Positions 45,598-55,033 are shown, numbered from the stretch's first letter. The stretch is DNA of 64,000 nt from Actinomadura hallensis (GCF_006716765.1 NZ_VFPO01000001.1:5704001-5768000); one strand, 5' to 3'. Numbers and translations: made by a program. The notes: a model not told the origin generated them from the letters alone.

Positions 45598-46231
45598 CGG
45601 CGCCCACGATCACCAGCACGACCAGCACCGCCAGCGGCACCGCCAGCGACGCCACGGCCGGGACCGACCACGTCACCACGCCCCGCGCGCTCTCCTTCGC
45701 CTTCTCGGCCTCCGCCGCCTTGTCCGGCGCCCCCGTCCGCTTCTTCGGCCGGTTGCGGTCGAGCATCTCGTTCAGCCGCTGCGCGGCGTATCCCGCCGGC
45801 GTCCGCCCCCGGAGGTCGAGGCCCGTCCTGCGCTGCTCCCTGCGCGCACGCGCCTCCGCCTTGGCCTGGGCGCGCGGCGACGTCTGGTGCACCCAGGCCC
45901 GCGACTCCAGCACCGCGCCGTCCGGGCCGGCGAACCGGACCGTCACCGCGTTCGTGCCCTCGATCCGGCGGACCGCGGCCCACGGGACCCGCACGTCCCG
46001 CAGCGGGTTGCGGATCATCAGCGCCGCGTCGTCCGCGACGATCGCCGGCCGCAGCCCGACCGTGTAGGCGATCCCGGAGCCGAGCAGCAGCAGCGCGCCG
46101 ACCGTGCACGCCGTCAGCGAGTAGGTCGGCTCGCCGGTGATGCCGAACACCAGGTCGGCGAGGTTGAGCGCGGCGAACGTCAGCCACGCGTAGGCCGCGA
46201 CCCGCCCGGCGGTCGAACGAATCGTCGTCAT
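45590..46231 (-). CDS. PH-like domain membrane protein
   Basis: The 213-residue protein has two N-terminal transmembrane helices (about 12-32 and 40-60), then a bacterial PH-like region (GLRPAIVADDAALMIRNPLRDVRVPWAAVRRIEG ... VTVRFAGPDGAVLESRAWV), a basic Arg/Lys/Ala-rich stretch and a final hydrophobic helix (VPAVASLAVPLAVLVVLVIVG). It resembles the small PH-domain membrane proteins common in actinomycetes, with unknown role. It ends inside the 3' end of the convergent mutase gene and begins seven bases after the adenosine deaminase stop. Confidence 0.8.
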   Translation of the reverse strand: MTTIRSTAGRVAAYAWLTFAALNLADLVFGITGEPTYSLTACTVGALLLLGSGIAYTVGLRPAIVADDAALMIRNPLRDVRVPWAAVRRIEGTNAVTVRFAGPDGAVLESRAWVHQTSPRAQAKAEARARREQRRTGLDLRGRTPAGYAAQRLNEMLDRNRPKKRTGAPDKAAEAEKAKESARGVVTWSVPAVASLAVPLAVLVVLVIVGAVT

Positions 46232-46238
46232 GGCCCGA

Positions 46239-47330
46239 TCATGCCAGGGGCCGGGAGCCGGTCCACTTGAGCTGCGCGAAACCGGGTTTGATCACCCCGT
46301 TGATGAACTCCAGCCGCTCGTTGAACGGCACGAACGCCGACTTCATCGCGTTCACCGTGAACCACTGCAGGTCGTCCCACCCGTACCCGAACGCCTCGAC
46401 GAGCTTCGCGAACTCCTGCGACAGCGTCGTCCCGCTCATCAGCCGGTTGTCCGTGTTCACCGTGACGCGGAAGCTCAGCCGCCGCAGCAGCCCGATCGGG
46501 TGCTCCGCGATCGACTTGGCCGCGCCCGTCTGGATGTTGGACGTCGGGCACATCTCCAGCGGGATCCGCTTGTCGCGGACGTACCCGGCGAGCCGCCCGA
46601 GCCTGGCGTCGTCGCCGTCCACCTCGATGTCGTCGATGATCCGCACCCCGTGCCCGAGCCGGTCGGCGCCGCACCACTGGATCGCCTGCCAGATCGACGG
46701 CAGCCCGAAGCCCTCGCCCGCGTGGATGGTGAAGTGCGCGTTCTCCCGCTGGAGGTACTCGAACGCGTCCAGGTGGCGGGTCGGCGGGTACCCCGCCTCG
46801 GCGCCCGCGATGTCGAACCCGACGACGCCGTCGTCCCGGTACCGGACGGCCAGCTCCGCGATCTCCATGCTGCGCGCCTGGTGCCGCATCGCCGTCACCA
46901 GCGTCCCGACCCGGATGCCGAAGTCCCTGCGTCCGCGCGAGAACCCGTCGAGGACGGCCTCGACGACCTGCTCCAGCGTCAGGCCGCCCGCGAGGTGCTG
47001 CTCGGGCGCGTACCGGACCTCCGCGTACACGATCCCGTCGGCGGCGAGGTCCTCCGCGCACTCGTACGCCACCCGCGACAGCGCCTCGGCCGTCTGCATC
47101 ACCCCGACCGTGTGGGTGAACGTCTCCAGGTACCGCTCCAGCGACCCCGAATTGGACGCGGCCTCGAACCATTCGCGCAGGCCGTCCGCGTCGGCGACGG
47201 GGAGATCGGTGTACCCGGACTCCTGTGCGAGCTCGACGATGGTCTCGGGCCGCAGCCCGCCGTCCAGATGGTCGTGCAGCAGCACCTTGGGCGCACGCCG
47301 GATGTCTTCGAGAGTCGGCCGAACGTTCAT
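46239..47330 (-). CDS. add: Adenosine deaminase
   Basis: Adenosine deaminase converts adenosine to inosine with a zinc-activated water. The 363-residue protein shows all metal and catalytic motifs: [19 protein letters not shown] with the proton-donor Glu, [22 protein letters not shown] and [16 protein letters not shown] at 47330 begins [21 protein letters not shown]. Its product inosine is the substrate of the purine nucleoside phosphorylase 3.4 kb away, so this region can recycle purine nucleosides. Confidence 0.96.
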   Translation of the reverse strand: MNVRPTLEDIRRAPKVLLHDHLDGGLRPETIVELAQESGYTDLPVADADGLREWFEAASNSGSLERYLETFTHTVGVMQTAEALSRVAYECAEDLAADGIVYAEVRYAPEQHLAGGLTLEQVVEAVLDGFSRGRRDFGIRVGTLVTAMRHQARSMEIAELAVRYRDDGVVGFDIAGAEAGYPPTRHLDAFEYLQRENAHFTIHAGEGFGLPSIWQAIQWCGADRLGHGVRIIDDIEVDGDDARLGRLAGYVRDKRIPLEMCPTSNIQTGAAKSIAEHPIGLLRRLSFRVTVNTDNRLMSGTTLSQEFAKLVEAFGYGWDDLQWFTVNAMKSAFVPFNERLEFINGVIKPGFAQLKWTGSRPLA

Positions 47331-47372
47331 CTCTAGAAGCTACCCGGACCCGCGGGTCCTCCGCCTCGTCAA

Positions 47373-47423
47373 TACCCGCCCAACCTCAGTACCCGACCGA
47401 CCTCAGTACCCGTCCGACCTGGA
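47373..47423. repeat. Three 17-base tandem repeats
   Basis: TACCCGCCCAACCTCAG, TACCCGACCGACCTCAG and TACCCGTCCGACCTGGA stand head to tail in the 141-base gap between adenosine deaminase and the methyltransferase gene. They lie upstream of the add start on its own strand, so they could touch add transcription, but nothing shows this. Confidence 0.6.
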
Positions 47424-47471
47424 CGCCCGCGCCCACCCGCCGGGCGCGCCGCCGTCCTCCCCGGCGCTCGC

Positions 47472-48299
47472 TCAGGGCTTGCGGGCGACGCCGACGAACA
47501 AGTCCATCTCCGGCCTGTCGCCGGACGGCTCCGTTCCCGGGGCGAACCAGCGGGACGCGGTCACCACGCCGGGCTCGACGAGCTCCAGGCCGGTGAACAG
47601 GCCGGTGAGCCGCTCGGGCGTCATGAGGTAGATGGGCGGGTTGCCGAACGCCTGGTTGTAGGCGGCGGCCGCGCGGTCCATGTTCTCCGGCTTGACGACG
47701 TTGGTGCTCACGGAGATCGCCAGGTGGCTGCCCGCGCAGGTGGCGCCCATGATCCGGTCGACCAGAGCGCGGGCTTCGGCGTCGCTCTCGATGTGGTTGA
47801 AGACGCCGAGCATGACGACTCCCACGGGCCGGGAGAAGTCGAGCGTCCTCGCCGCGGCCGCGAAGATCGCGTCGGTGTCCCGCATGTCCGCGTCGATGTA
47901 GTCGGTCGCGCCCTCGGGGGTGCTGGTCAGCAGGGCGCGGGCGTGCGCGAGCACGATCGGGTCGTTGTCCACGTACACGACGCGGCACTCGGGGGCGGCG
48001 CGCTGCGCGACCTCGTGCGTGTTGTCGGCGGTCGGGAGACCGGTGCCGATGTCGAGGAACTGGCGGATCCCGCGCTCTCGCACCAGATGGTCGACCATCC
48101 GGCCGAGGAACGCCCGGTTCTCCCGCATCGACTCGACGAAGTCGGGTTCGGCCTCCACGACCTGCCGGCCGACGACGCGGTCGATCTCGAAGTGGTCCTT
48201 CCCGCCCAGCCAGTAGTTGTAGATGCGGGCGGAGTGCGGCACATCGGAGCGGATGACGTCCTCGGGCGGCCCCTCCGGGGCGGTTCCGTGCGCGGTCAT
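47472..48299 (-). CDS. SAM-dependent methyltransferase of the DUF574 family
   Basis: The 275-residue protein belongs to the actinobacterial family formerly called DUF574: it starts with SDVPHSARIYNYWLGGKDHFEIDR, contains the SAM motif IRQFLDIGTGLPTADNTHEVAQ, YVDNDPIVLAHARALL, ADMRDTDAIF and GVFNHIESDAEA, and ends RWFAPGTEPSGDRPEMDLFVGVARKP. Actinomycetes carry many copies; their substrates are unknown. ATG at 48299 was chosen at the family start; the upstream frame contains stretches without resemblance. Confidence 0.9.
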   Translation of the reverse strand: MTAHGTAPEGPPEDVIRSDVPHSARIYNYWLGGKDHFEIDRVVGRQVVEAEPDFVESMRENRAFLGRMVDHLVRERGIRQFLDIGTGLPTADNTHEVAQRAAPECRVVYVDNDPIVLAHARALLTSTPEGATDYIDADMRDTDAIFAAAARTLDFSRPVGVVMLGVFNHIESDAEARALVDRIMGATCAGSHLAISVSTNVVKPENMDRAAAAYNQAFGNPPIYLMTPERLTGLFTGLELVEPGVVTASRWFAPGTEPSGDRPEMDLFVGVARKP

Positions 48300-48472
48300 G
48301 ACGGGAGCGTACGCCGGACAAGGTCGATTTGTGGAGTATTCGATCTTATTGCGGCCGATTCGGCGGGACCCACCGCACCGGAACCACCGCGCGGCTCGGC
48401 CGGGCCTCCTCGGGTACGTGCCCGGAAGGCCCGGCCGTGCGGTTCTGCCGCCGGATCCGGCGTGCGGACGGC

Positions 48473-48823
48473 TCAGCTCTTGGCGTACTCCTGCGCGCCG
48501 CCTCCGAAGTCGAGCGCCACGCACGGCTCGTCTCCGACGACCCAGGCGTCATGGCCGGGTGCCACGGTGAAGACGTCCCCGGGGCCGAGCTCGCTCTCCG
48601 AGCCGTCCCGCATCCGGACGCGCAACCGGCCCTGGACGATGTAGCCCCTGTGGTCCGCCTCGCACAGGTCGGTGCCCGCGATGTCCTTGACCGACTCCGT
48701 CCAGCGCCAGCCCGGCTCGAACGTCGCCCTCCCGAACATCAGTCCCGGCAGCTCGACGACCTCCATGTGCCCCCGCGGGAAGTCGCGCCGGTCGTCCGGC
48801 TTGTCGATGCTCTTGATCTCCAT
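48473..48823 (-). CDS. Cupin domain protein
   Basis: The 116-residue protein is a single small cupin barrel: VVELPGLMFGRATFEPGWRWTE, CEADHRGYIVQGRLRVRMRDG and GPGDVFTVAPGHDAWVVGDEP. The motif 1 histidine pattern is degenerate (CEADHRGYI), so metal binding may be reduced. ATG at 48823 has AAAGGGGG upstream; an earlier start at 48847 runs through that ribosome site. The role is unknown; it may bind a small molecule. It lies alone between the methyltransferase and the ABC exporter on the same strand. Confidence 0.82.
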   Translation of the reverse strand: MEIKSIDKPDDRRDFPRGHMEVVELPGLMFGRATFEPGWRWTESVKDIAGTDLCEADHRGYIVQGRLRVRMRDGSESELGPGDVFTVAPGHDAWVVGDEPCVALDFGGGAQEYAKS

Positions 48824-48901
48824 GATGGGTCCCCCTTTCACCATCACTTTTCACGCTTGCACCGTCGCCGAGCAGGGTCAAGAGGCCGCCGGGCCGGGCG
48901 G

Positions 48902-49765
48902 TCAGCGGCTCAGCCGCCCATAGCGGCGGACGGCGAGCGGGAGGAAGACCGCCGTGATGACGATCGGCCACACGACCGACATCAGGAGGGCGTTCTGCTC
49001 GATCCACGTGTCCCCGACCGCCGCCGGGTTGCCGAACAGCTCGCGGGCCGCGGTGACCGTCGAGGACACCGGGTTCCACGCCGCCAGCGTCCCCAGCCAG
49101 CCGGGCATGAGGGACGGCGCCACGAACGCGCTGGAGATCATCGCGAAGGGGAACGCGACCGCGAACAGGCTCCCGGCGGCCTCCTCGTTCGGCACCAGCA
49201 GGCCCAGCAGCACGCCTACCCAGATCAGCGCGAAGCGCAGCAGGAGGAACAGCCCGAAGGCCGCGAGGGTGGCGAGGAGCCCGCCGCCGGACCGCCAGCC
49301 GATCGCCAGTGCCGTCACGCCCAGGACGAGGAGGTCGAGGCTCGCGGCGATGAGGTCGCCGACGCCCCGGCCGGTGACCACGGCCGAGGGCGCCATCGGC
49401 ATCGACCGGAACCTGTCGGTGACCCCCTTGACGCTCTCGTGCACGACGGCGTACGCGGTGTTCATGAAGCCCATCGCCATCGTCATGCCGAACATGCCCG
49501 GCATCAGGAACTCGCGGTAGTCGCCGCCGCCCGGCACCGACATGGCGCTGCCGAACACGTAGCCGAACAGCAGCACCGACACGATCGGGAACCCGAGCTG
49601 CCAGGCGATGTTGCTCGGCTGCCGGACGTAGTGGGTCAGGCCCCGGAGGACGATCGTCCAGCAGTCCGCGACGGCCCAGTAGAGCCGGGCGGCCGGGCCG
49701 TCGTCGTCCGCCGCCCCGCCCGCGGCGCCCTCCGCACCCGTGCTCACAGCGCTCTCCACGCTCAC
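48902..49765 (-). CDS. ABC-2 type exporter permease (daunorubicin-resistance type)
   Basis: The 287-residue protein has six transmembrane helices and the ABC-2 signature ([22 protein letters not shown], then [21 protein letters not shown] and [17 protein letters not shown]) typical of DrrB-like exporters. GTG at 49765 overlaps the ATPase stop as GTGA. It forms an exporter with the adjacent DrrA-like ATPase; drug or lipid export is probable, substrate unknown. A divergent TetR regulator lies next to the ATPase. Confidence 0.93.
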   Translation of the reverse strand: MSVESAVSTGAEGAAGGAADDDGPAARLYWAVADCWTIVLRGLTHYVRQPSNIAWQLGFPIVSVLLFGYVFGSAMSVPGGGDYREFLMPGMFGMTMAMGFMNTAYAVVHESVKGVTDRFRSMPMAPSAVVTGRGVGDLIAASLDLLVLGVTALAIGWRSGGGLLATLAAFGLFLLLRFALIWVGVLLGLLVPNEEAAGSLFAVAFPFAMISSAFVAPSLMPGWLGTLAAWNPVSSTVTAARELFGNPAAVGDTWIEQNALLMSVVWPIVITAVFLPLAVRRYGRLSR

Positions 49766-50742
49766 GCCTCCACCTTCTCTTCCGCCTTCTTCTCGCCGTC
49801 TCCGCCGGGGTTGCCGGTGAGGCGCAGGAACACCTCGTCCAGCGTCGGGCGCCGCAGCCCGATGTCCTCCACGTCGATGCCGTCGTCCTGGAGCGTGCGC
49901 GCCACCTCGGTCAGCGCGGCCACGCGTTCGGTGACGGGCGCGTGCACCCGTCCCGCCGCCTCGTCGACCCGCGGCTCGGCGGACGCGACGCGGGCGACCA
50001 CCGCCGTGGTCGCGGGCAGGGCCGCGGGGTCGCGGACGACGACCTCGATGCGGTCCCCGCCGATCAGCCGCTTCAGCGACCCGGGGGTGCCGTCGGCGAT
50101 CACCCGGCCGCGGTCGAGGACGGCGATGCGGTCGGCGAGCTGGTCGGCCTCGTCCAGGTACTGCGTCGTCAGCAGGACCGTCGTGCCCTGCGCGACGAGC
50201 GACCGGACCGACTCCCACACCTCGTTGCGGCCGCGCGGGTCGAGCCCGGTGGTCGGCTCGTCGAGGAACAGGACGTCCGGGGCGAGGATCATGCTGGCGG
50301 CGAGGTCGAGCCGCCGGCGCATCCCGCCGCTGTACTGCTTGACGCCCTTGTCCGCGGCCTCCACCAGGTCGAACTTCTCCAGCAGCTCGTCGGCGCGTTC
50401 GGCCGCGCGCCGCCTGCCCAGGTGGAAGAGCCGCCCGAACATGCGCAGGTTCTGCCGCCCGGTGAGGACCTCGTCCACCGCGGCGTGCTGCCCCGCCAGC
50501 CCGATCCTGCGGCGCACCTGCCGCGGCCGGGTCGCGACGTCCAGGCCGGTGATCTCGGCCCTGCCGCCGTCCGGCCGCAGGAGCGTGGCCAGGATGCGCA
50601 CGGCGGTGGTCTTGCCCGCGCCGTTCGGGCCGAGCAGCCCGTAGACCGTGCCCTTCGGGACGGTGAGGTCGAACCCGTCGAGCGCCCGTTTCTCCCCGTA
50701 GTTCTTGCGGACCCCCTCGGCGAGGATCGCGTGGTCCGGCAT
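49762..50742 (-). CDS. ABC transporter ATP-binding protein (DrrA type)
   Basis: The 326-residue ATPase has Walker [13 protein letters not shown] (33-44), the signature [14 protein letters not shown], Walker [15 protein letters not shown] and the H loop [16 protein letters not shown]. The C-terminal extension ([15 protein letters not shown]) marks the daunorubicin-resistance DrrA subfamily. ATG at 50742 has AAGGGA at the right distance; the frame further upstream crosses the promoter. It is coupled to the permease by a four-base overlap and is divergent from the TetR gene with an inverted repeat between them. Confidence 0.94.
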   Translation of the reverse strand: MPDHAILAEGVRKNYGEKRALDGFDLTVPKGTVYGLLGPNGAGKTTAVRILATLLRPDGGRAEITGLDVATRPRQVRRRIGLAGQHAAVDEVLTGRQNLRMFGRLFHLGRRRAAERADELLEKFDLVEAADKGVKQYSGGMRRRLDLAASMILAPDVLFLDEPTTGLDPRGRNEVWESVRSLVAQGTTVLLTTQYLDEADQLADRIAVLDRGRVIADGTPGSLKRLIGGDRIEVVVRDPAALPATTAVVARVASAEPRVDEAAGRVHAPVTERVAALTEVARTLQDDGIDVEDIGLRRPTLDEVFLRLTGNPGGDGEKKAEEKVEA

Positions 50743-50765
50743 GCCGACTCCCTTCGCGTACACCA

Positions 50766-50781
50766 TACGCGAGTTAGCGTA
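50766..50781. promoter_or_regulatory. Inverted repeat in the ABC exporter/TetR divergent promoter
   Basis: TACGC-GAGTTA-GCGTA is a 5-base inverted repeat with a 6-base centre in the 118-base gap between the divergent ATPase and TetR genes; related GTAC/TACG steps flank it. It is the natural candidate operator for the TetR protein and lies 24 bases before the ATPase start. Confidence 0.5.
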
Positions 50782-50860
50782 CGGCATACTCTAAGTCGCC
50801 GCGATAGCTTTTCGGGCAGCGGCACCGGCCGGTGCCGTGCACGGATCGGCGGGACGGAAG

Positions 50861-51622
50861 ATGACGAAGGAGCCTGGCGACGGCCGCGACCTGGATGCGA
50901 GCCTCAAGCTGCTGTGGGGCGACCGGACCAGGCCGCAGCGGGGACGGCCGCCCACGCTCAGCCTCGACCGGATCGTCGCGGCCGCCGTCGAGGTCGCCGA
51001 CGAGCTCGCCCTCACCGAGGGGCTCGACGGGCTGTCCATGCGCTGCATCGCGCAGCATCTCGGCGTCGGGACGATGTCGCTGTACCGCTACGTCCCCGGC
51101 AAGAGCGAGCTGCTCGACCTCATGCTCGACCACGTCGTCGAGGTCCCCGAGCCCGATCCCGACGACCGGCGGGGCTGGCGCGAGATCCTGCGGGACGAGG
51201 CCCGCGGGCACTGGCGGCTGTGCATGGAGCACCCCTGGTACCCGTTCGTGGACCAGAGCCGCCCGCTCCTCGGCCCCAACAGCGTGCGCGGCCTCGACCG
51301 GCTGCTCGGCCTGCTGCGCCCGACCGGGCTCCCGGACCGGACGCTGATGATGATGGTCGGCGCCCAAACCGACTTCGTCGACGGCATCGCGCGCAGCTGC
51401 ATCAACGAGATGCGCGCCGAGCGCCGCACCGGCGTCAGCAGCGAGGAGTTCTGGCAGGCGCAGGCCCCGACCCTGATCGACGCGATGAACAGCGGCGACT
51501 TCCCCACCATGGCCGACCTCTCCGAGGAGACCTTCGAGTTCAGCCACGAGGAGCTCTTCGAGTTCGGCCTGGAGCGCCTCCACGACGGCTTCGAATCCCT
51601 GGTGCGCGCCGCCTCCGAGTGA
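50861..51622 (+). CDS. TetR family regulator (TetR_C, tetracycline-repressor class)
   Basis: The 253-residue regulator has the N-terminal helix-turn-helix (LTEGLDGLSMRCIAQHLGVGTMSLYRYVPGKSELLDLMLD) and a C-terminal domain starting RRGWREILRDEARGHWRLCMEHPWYP, as in the TetR_C_1 group that often controls drug exporters. The start at 50861 (MTKEPGDGRD) has GGGACGGAAG upstream. It is divergent from the ABC exporter genes and probably represses them. Drug binding is likely but unproven. Confidence 0.9.
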   Translation: MTKEPGDGRDLDASLKLLWGDRTRPQRGRPPTLSLDRIVAAAVEVADELALTEGLDGLSMRCIAQHLGVGTMSLYRYVPGKSELLDLMLDHVVEVPEPDPDDRRGWREILRDEARGHWRLCMEHPWYPFVDQSRPLLGPNSVRGLDRLLGLLRPTGLPDRTLMMMVGAQTDFVDGIARSCINEMRAERRTGVSSEEFWQAQAPTLIDAMNSGDFPTMADLSEETFEFSHEELFEFGLERLHDGFESLVRAASE

Positions 51623-51672
51623 CCCCGGACTCCGCCCCGTCCGGCGTCGGCGGGCGGAATTTCGCCGGCGGA

Positions 51673-51707
51673 CGATCTGTTGCCTAGACCGTCTGCATTA
51701 CAGATCG
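51673..51707. promoter_or_regulatory. Long-spaced inverted repeat upstream of the LLM-FAD fusion
   Basis: CGATCTGT and ACAGATCG are perfect 8-base inverted arms with a 19-base spacer, 40 bases before the fusion gene start. The spacing could place two regulator dimers or fold into a hairpin in the 5' leader. No matching site was seen at the nearby regulators. Confidence 0.45.
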
Positions 51708-51746
51708 ATTGTTCGACCGCATGTCCGGCCGCTCACGGGAGCACTC

Positions 51747-54119
51747 ATGAACTACGGCCATCCGCTCACCTTCGGGACCTTCCTCACCCCGGGCAACGGG
51801 CCGGCGGACGACCCCGTCGGCCTGGCGGTGCTCAGCGAGAACCTGGGCTACGACTTGGTGACGTTCCAGGACCACCCGTACCAGCCGCGGTTCCACGACG
51901 CCTGGACCCTGCTGTCGTGGGTCGCCGGGCGCACCGAGCGCGTCCACCTGGCCCCGAACGTCCTCAACCTTCCGCTGCGGCAGCCCGCCGTGCTGGCGCG
52001 CGCCGCCGCGAGCCTCGACCTGATGTCCGGCGGACGCCTCGACCTCGCCCTGGGCGCCGGCGCGTTCTGGGACGCGATCGAGGCGATGGGCGGCGGGCGG
52101 CGGTCCCCCGGCGAGGCGGTCGAGGCGCTCGGCGAGGCCATCGACGTCGTCCGCGGCGTGCTGGACGCCGGGAACGACGCGCCCCTCCACCACGCGGGCG
52201 AGCACTACCGGGTCGCCGGTGCGGGCCGCGGGCCGCTGCCGCTGCACCGCATCCCGATCTGGGTGGGCGGATCGAGGCCGCGGATGCTGCGGCTGATCGG
52301 CCGGAAGGCCGACGGGTGGCTCCCCTCGATCGGCCCCGGCCGCCTCGACCCGTCCGGCCTGCCCCCCGGCAACGGGCTCATCGACGAGGCCGCCGCCGAG
52401 GCCGGCCGGGACCCCGCCGAGATCCGCAGGCTGGTGAACGTCTCCGGTGAGTTCTCCGCACGCAGCCGGGGCTTCCTGCACGGCCCGAGCGAGCAGTGGG
52501 TGGAGGAGCTGCTGCCGCTGGTCGTCGACGACGGCGTCGGCACGTTCATCCTCGCCTCCGACGACCCGGCCACACTGGAGCGCTTCGCGCGGGAGGTCGT
52601 CCCCGCCCTGCGGGAGGCGGTCGACGCCGAGCTGCCCGAGCCGCTGCCCACCGGCCCGGTGCGCGGCCCGGCGGTGCTCGCCAGGCGGCGCGACGGCATC
52701 GACTACGACGGCGTCCCGGCGTCCCTCGCGGACACCGCCGTCGAACCGGGGGACGTCGAGTATCCGCGGGTGAGGTCCACCTACCTGCGCGGCGGCGCGC
52801 CCGGCATCGTCCTGCGCCCCCGCGACACCGCCGGGGTCGCCGACGCGCTCGCGTTCGCCCGCCGCCACCCGCACCTGCCGCTCGGCGTCCGCAGCGGCGG
52901 GCACGGCATCAGCGGCCGCTCCACCAACGACGGCGGCATCGTCATCGACCTCGGCGGGCTGAACGCCGTCGACGTGCTCGACGAAGCCTCCCGCCGGGTC
53001 CGCGTCGGCCCGGGAGCGCGGTGGAAGGACGTCGCCGCCGCACTGGAGCCCTACGGATGGGCGCTGACCTCCGGCGACTACGGCGGCGTGGGCGTCGGCG
53101 GCCTGGCCACCGCCGGCGGCATCGGGCTGCTGGGCCGCCTGCAGGGCCTCACCCTCGACCGCGTCCGCGCGGCAGAGATCGTGCTCGCCGACGGCTCCGC
53201 GGTGCGCGCCGACGACACCGAGAACCCGGACCTGTTCTGGGCGATTCGCGGTGCGGGCGCCAACTTCGGCGTCGTCACGTCCTTCGAGTTCGAGGCCGGC
53301 GAGGTCGGCGACGTCGGATACGCACAGCTCCTCCTGGACGGCGGCGACCCCGAGGGCCTCCTCCTCCGCTTCGGCGAGACGGCCTCGGCCGCTCCCCGCG
53401 ACACGACCGCCTTCCTGGTGACGGGGCCGTCCCGCCGCGGCCGCCCGGCCGTCGCGCAGGTCTACGCCGTCGTCGCGTCCGCCGACCCGGACGTGGTGGT
53501 CGAGCGGCTGCGGCCCTTCGCCCGGCTGGCGCCGCTGTACGATCACCAGGTGGTGGTCGCCCCGTACGCCGCCGTGATGGGCATGGCCTCCGACGCCGGC
53601 CACCACGCCCGGGGGGAGCCGGTGTCCAGGTCGGCGTTCGTCCGCTCCGTCACCCCCGGTTTCGCGCGCGACGCCGCCGGGCTGCTCGCGACCGGCGCCG
53701 TCCACTTCTTCTCCGTCCGCACCGTCGGCGGCGCCATCGCCGACGTCGCCCCCGACGCGACCGCCTACCCCCACCGCGACGCCGGATTCTCCATCGCCGC
53801 CATGGGCGCCGACGAACGGCTCATGAACCGTCTCTGGGACCCCCTGCGCGAGGAGCACTTCGACGGGCTCTACCTCAGCTTCGAGACCGACCGGCGCCCC
53901 GAGCGGCTGATCGACGCGTTCGGCCCCCGGACGCTGGGGCGGCTCCGGAAGCTGAAGGCCCGCTACGACCCCGGCAACGTCTTCCGCGACAACTTCAACA
54001 TCAGTCCGGACCCCGCCATCAGTCCGAACCTCGACACCAGTCCGAACCTCGACACCAGTCCCAACTTCGACGTCCGTCCGGCGACGGCGCCCGTCGCCCG
54101 CACGAAGGAGCCGACATGA
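51747..54119 (+). CDS. Fusion of LLM-class flavin-dependent oxidoreductase and FAD-linked (BBE-type) oxidase
   Basis: The 790-residue protein joins two redox enzymes. Residues 1-295 are a luciferase-like F420/FMN oxidoreductase (DLVTFQDHPYQPRFHDAWTL, LNLPLRQPAVLARAAASLDL, GAGAFWDAIEAMGGG). From about 335 to 765 comes a PCMH-type FAD domain: YLRGGAPGIVLRPRDTAGVA, LGVRSGGHGISGRSTNDGG with the His that usually carries 8-alpha-linked FAD, GVGGLATAGGIGLLGR, and a C-terminal BBE motif YDPGNVFRDNFNI. The Cys of bicovalent enzymes is missing. The tail repeats SPNLDT, coded by a perfect 18-base duplication. The stop overlaps the next gene (ATGA). Substrates are unknown. Confidence 0.87.
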   Translation: MNYGHPLTFGTFLTPGNGPADDPVGLAVLSENLGYDLVTFQDHPYQPRFHDAWTLLSWVAGRTERVHLAPNVLNLPLRQPAVLARAAASLDLMSGGRLDLALGAGAFWDAIEAMGGGRRSPGEAVEALGEAIDVVRGVLDAGNDAPLHHAGEHYRVAGAGRGPLPLHRIPIWVGGSRPRMLRLIGRKADGWLPSIGPGRLDPSGLPPGNGLIDEAAAEAGRDPAEIRRLVNVSGEFSARSRGFLHGPSEQWVEELLPLVVDDGVGTFILASDDPATLERFAREVVPALREAVDAELPEPLPTGPVRGPAVLARRRDGIDYDGVPASLADTAVEPGDVEYPRVRSTYLRGGAPGIVLRPRDTAGVADALAFARRHPHLPLGVRSGGHGISGRSTNDGGIVIDLGGLNAVDVLDEASRRVRVGPGARWKDVAAALEPYGWALTSGDYGGVGVGGLATAGGIGLLGRLQGLTLDRVRAAEIVLADGSAVRADDTENPDLFWAIRGAGANFGVVTSFEFEAGEVGDVGYAQLLLDGGDPEGLLLRFGETASAAPRDTTAFLVTGPSRRGRPAVAQVYAVVASADPDVVVERLRPFARLAPLYDHQVVVAPYAAVMGMASDAGHHARGEPVSRSAFVRSVTPGFARDAAGLLATGAVHFFSVRTVGGAIADVAPDATAYPHRDAGFSIAAMGADERLMNRLWDPLREEHFDGLYLSFETDRRPERLIDAFGPRTLGRLRKLKARYDPGNVFRDNFNISPDPAISPNLDTSPNLDTSPNFDVRPATAPVARTKEPT

Positions 54120-55015
54120 CCGACTACGGGCACGACCTCCTGTTCGGGGCCTTCATCACCCCCGTCAACCAGCCGCCGACGCAGGCCGTCGACCTCGCGG
54201 TCACCGCCGACCGCGCCGGCCTCGACCTCGTCACCTTCCAGGACCACCCGTACCAGCCGCGGTTCCACGACACCTGGACGCTGCTGTCGTACGTCGCGTC
54301 CCGCACCTCCCGCGTCCGCGTCGCCGGCAACGTGCTGAACCTGCCGCTGCGGCAGCCGGCCGTGCTGGCGCGCGCCGCCGCGAGCCTCGACCTGCTGTCC
54401 GGCGGGCGGTTCGAGCTGGGCATCGGCGCGGGCGGGTTCTGGGACGCGATCGAGGCGATGGGCGGCCGGCGCCTCTCGCCCGGCCAGGCGGTCGACGCGC
54501 TGGAGGAGGCGATCCGGGTCATCCGCGAGGTGTGGGACGCCGGCGCCCGCGGCGGCGTCCGCGTGAAGGGCGAGTACTACCACGTCGACGGCGCCAAGCG
54601 GGGCCCCGCCCCCGCCCACGACATCGGCGTGTGGGTCGGCGCGTACAAGCCGCGGATGCTGGAGCTGACCGGCCGCGCGGCCGACGGCTGGCTGCCGACC
54701 CTCGGGTACATCCCCGAGGGCCCCGCGGCCCTCACCGGCATGAACCGGCGGATCGACGAGGCCGCGCGGGCGGCCGGGCGCGACCCGGCGGCGATCCGCC
54801 GCCTGCTCAACATCAGCGGCCGGTTCGCCGCCGGGGACCGCGGCCACCTCGCCGGCCCGCCCGCACAGTGGGCGGAGCAGCTCGCCGAACTCACCCTCGA
54901 CCACGGCGTCACGGCGTTCATCCTCGCCGCCGACGACGCTCCGACGATCGAGCGCTTCGCCGCCGAGGTGGCGCCGGCCGCCCGCGAGCTCGTCACCGCG
55001 GAACGCGCCGGCTGA
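54116..55015 (+). CDS. LLM-class flavin-dependent oxidoreductase, paralogue of the fusion N-terminus
   Basis: The 299-residue luciferase-like enzyme is very similar to residues 1-295 of the upstream fusion protein: both contain DLVTFQDHPYQPRFHD, NVLNLPLRQPAVLARAAASL and FWDAIEAMGG. It therefore arose by tandem duplication, with the FAD domain gained by or lost from one copy. Flavin (F420 or FMN) binding is a family feature. ATG at 54116 overlaps the fusion stop by four bases, so the two are coupled. A convergent marR gene ends 18 bases away. Confidence 0.9.
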   Translation: MTDYGHDLLFGAFITPVNQPPTQAVDLAVTADRAGLDLVTFQDHPYQPRFHDTWTLLSYVASRTSRVRVAGNVLNLPLRQPAVLARAAASLDLLSGGRFELGIGAGGFWDAIEAMGGRRLSPGQAVDALEEAIRVIREVWDAGARGGVRVKGEYYHVDGAKRGPAPAHDIGVWVGAYKPRMLELTGRAADGWLPTLGYIPEGPAALTGMNRRIDEAARAAGRDPAAIRRLLNISGRFAAGDRGHLAGPPAQWAEQLAELTLDHGVTAFILAADDAPTIERFAAEVAPAARELVTAERAG

Positions 55016-55033
55016 CCGGCGGCGAGGGGGCCG

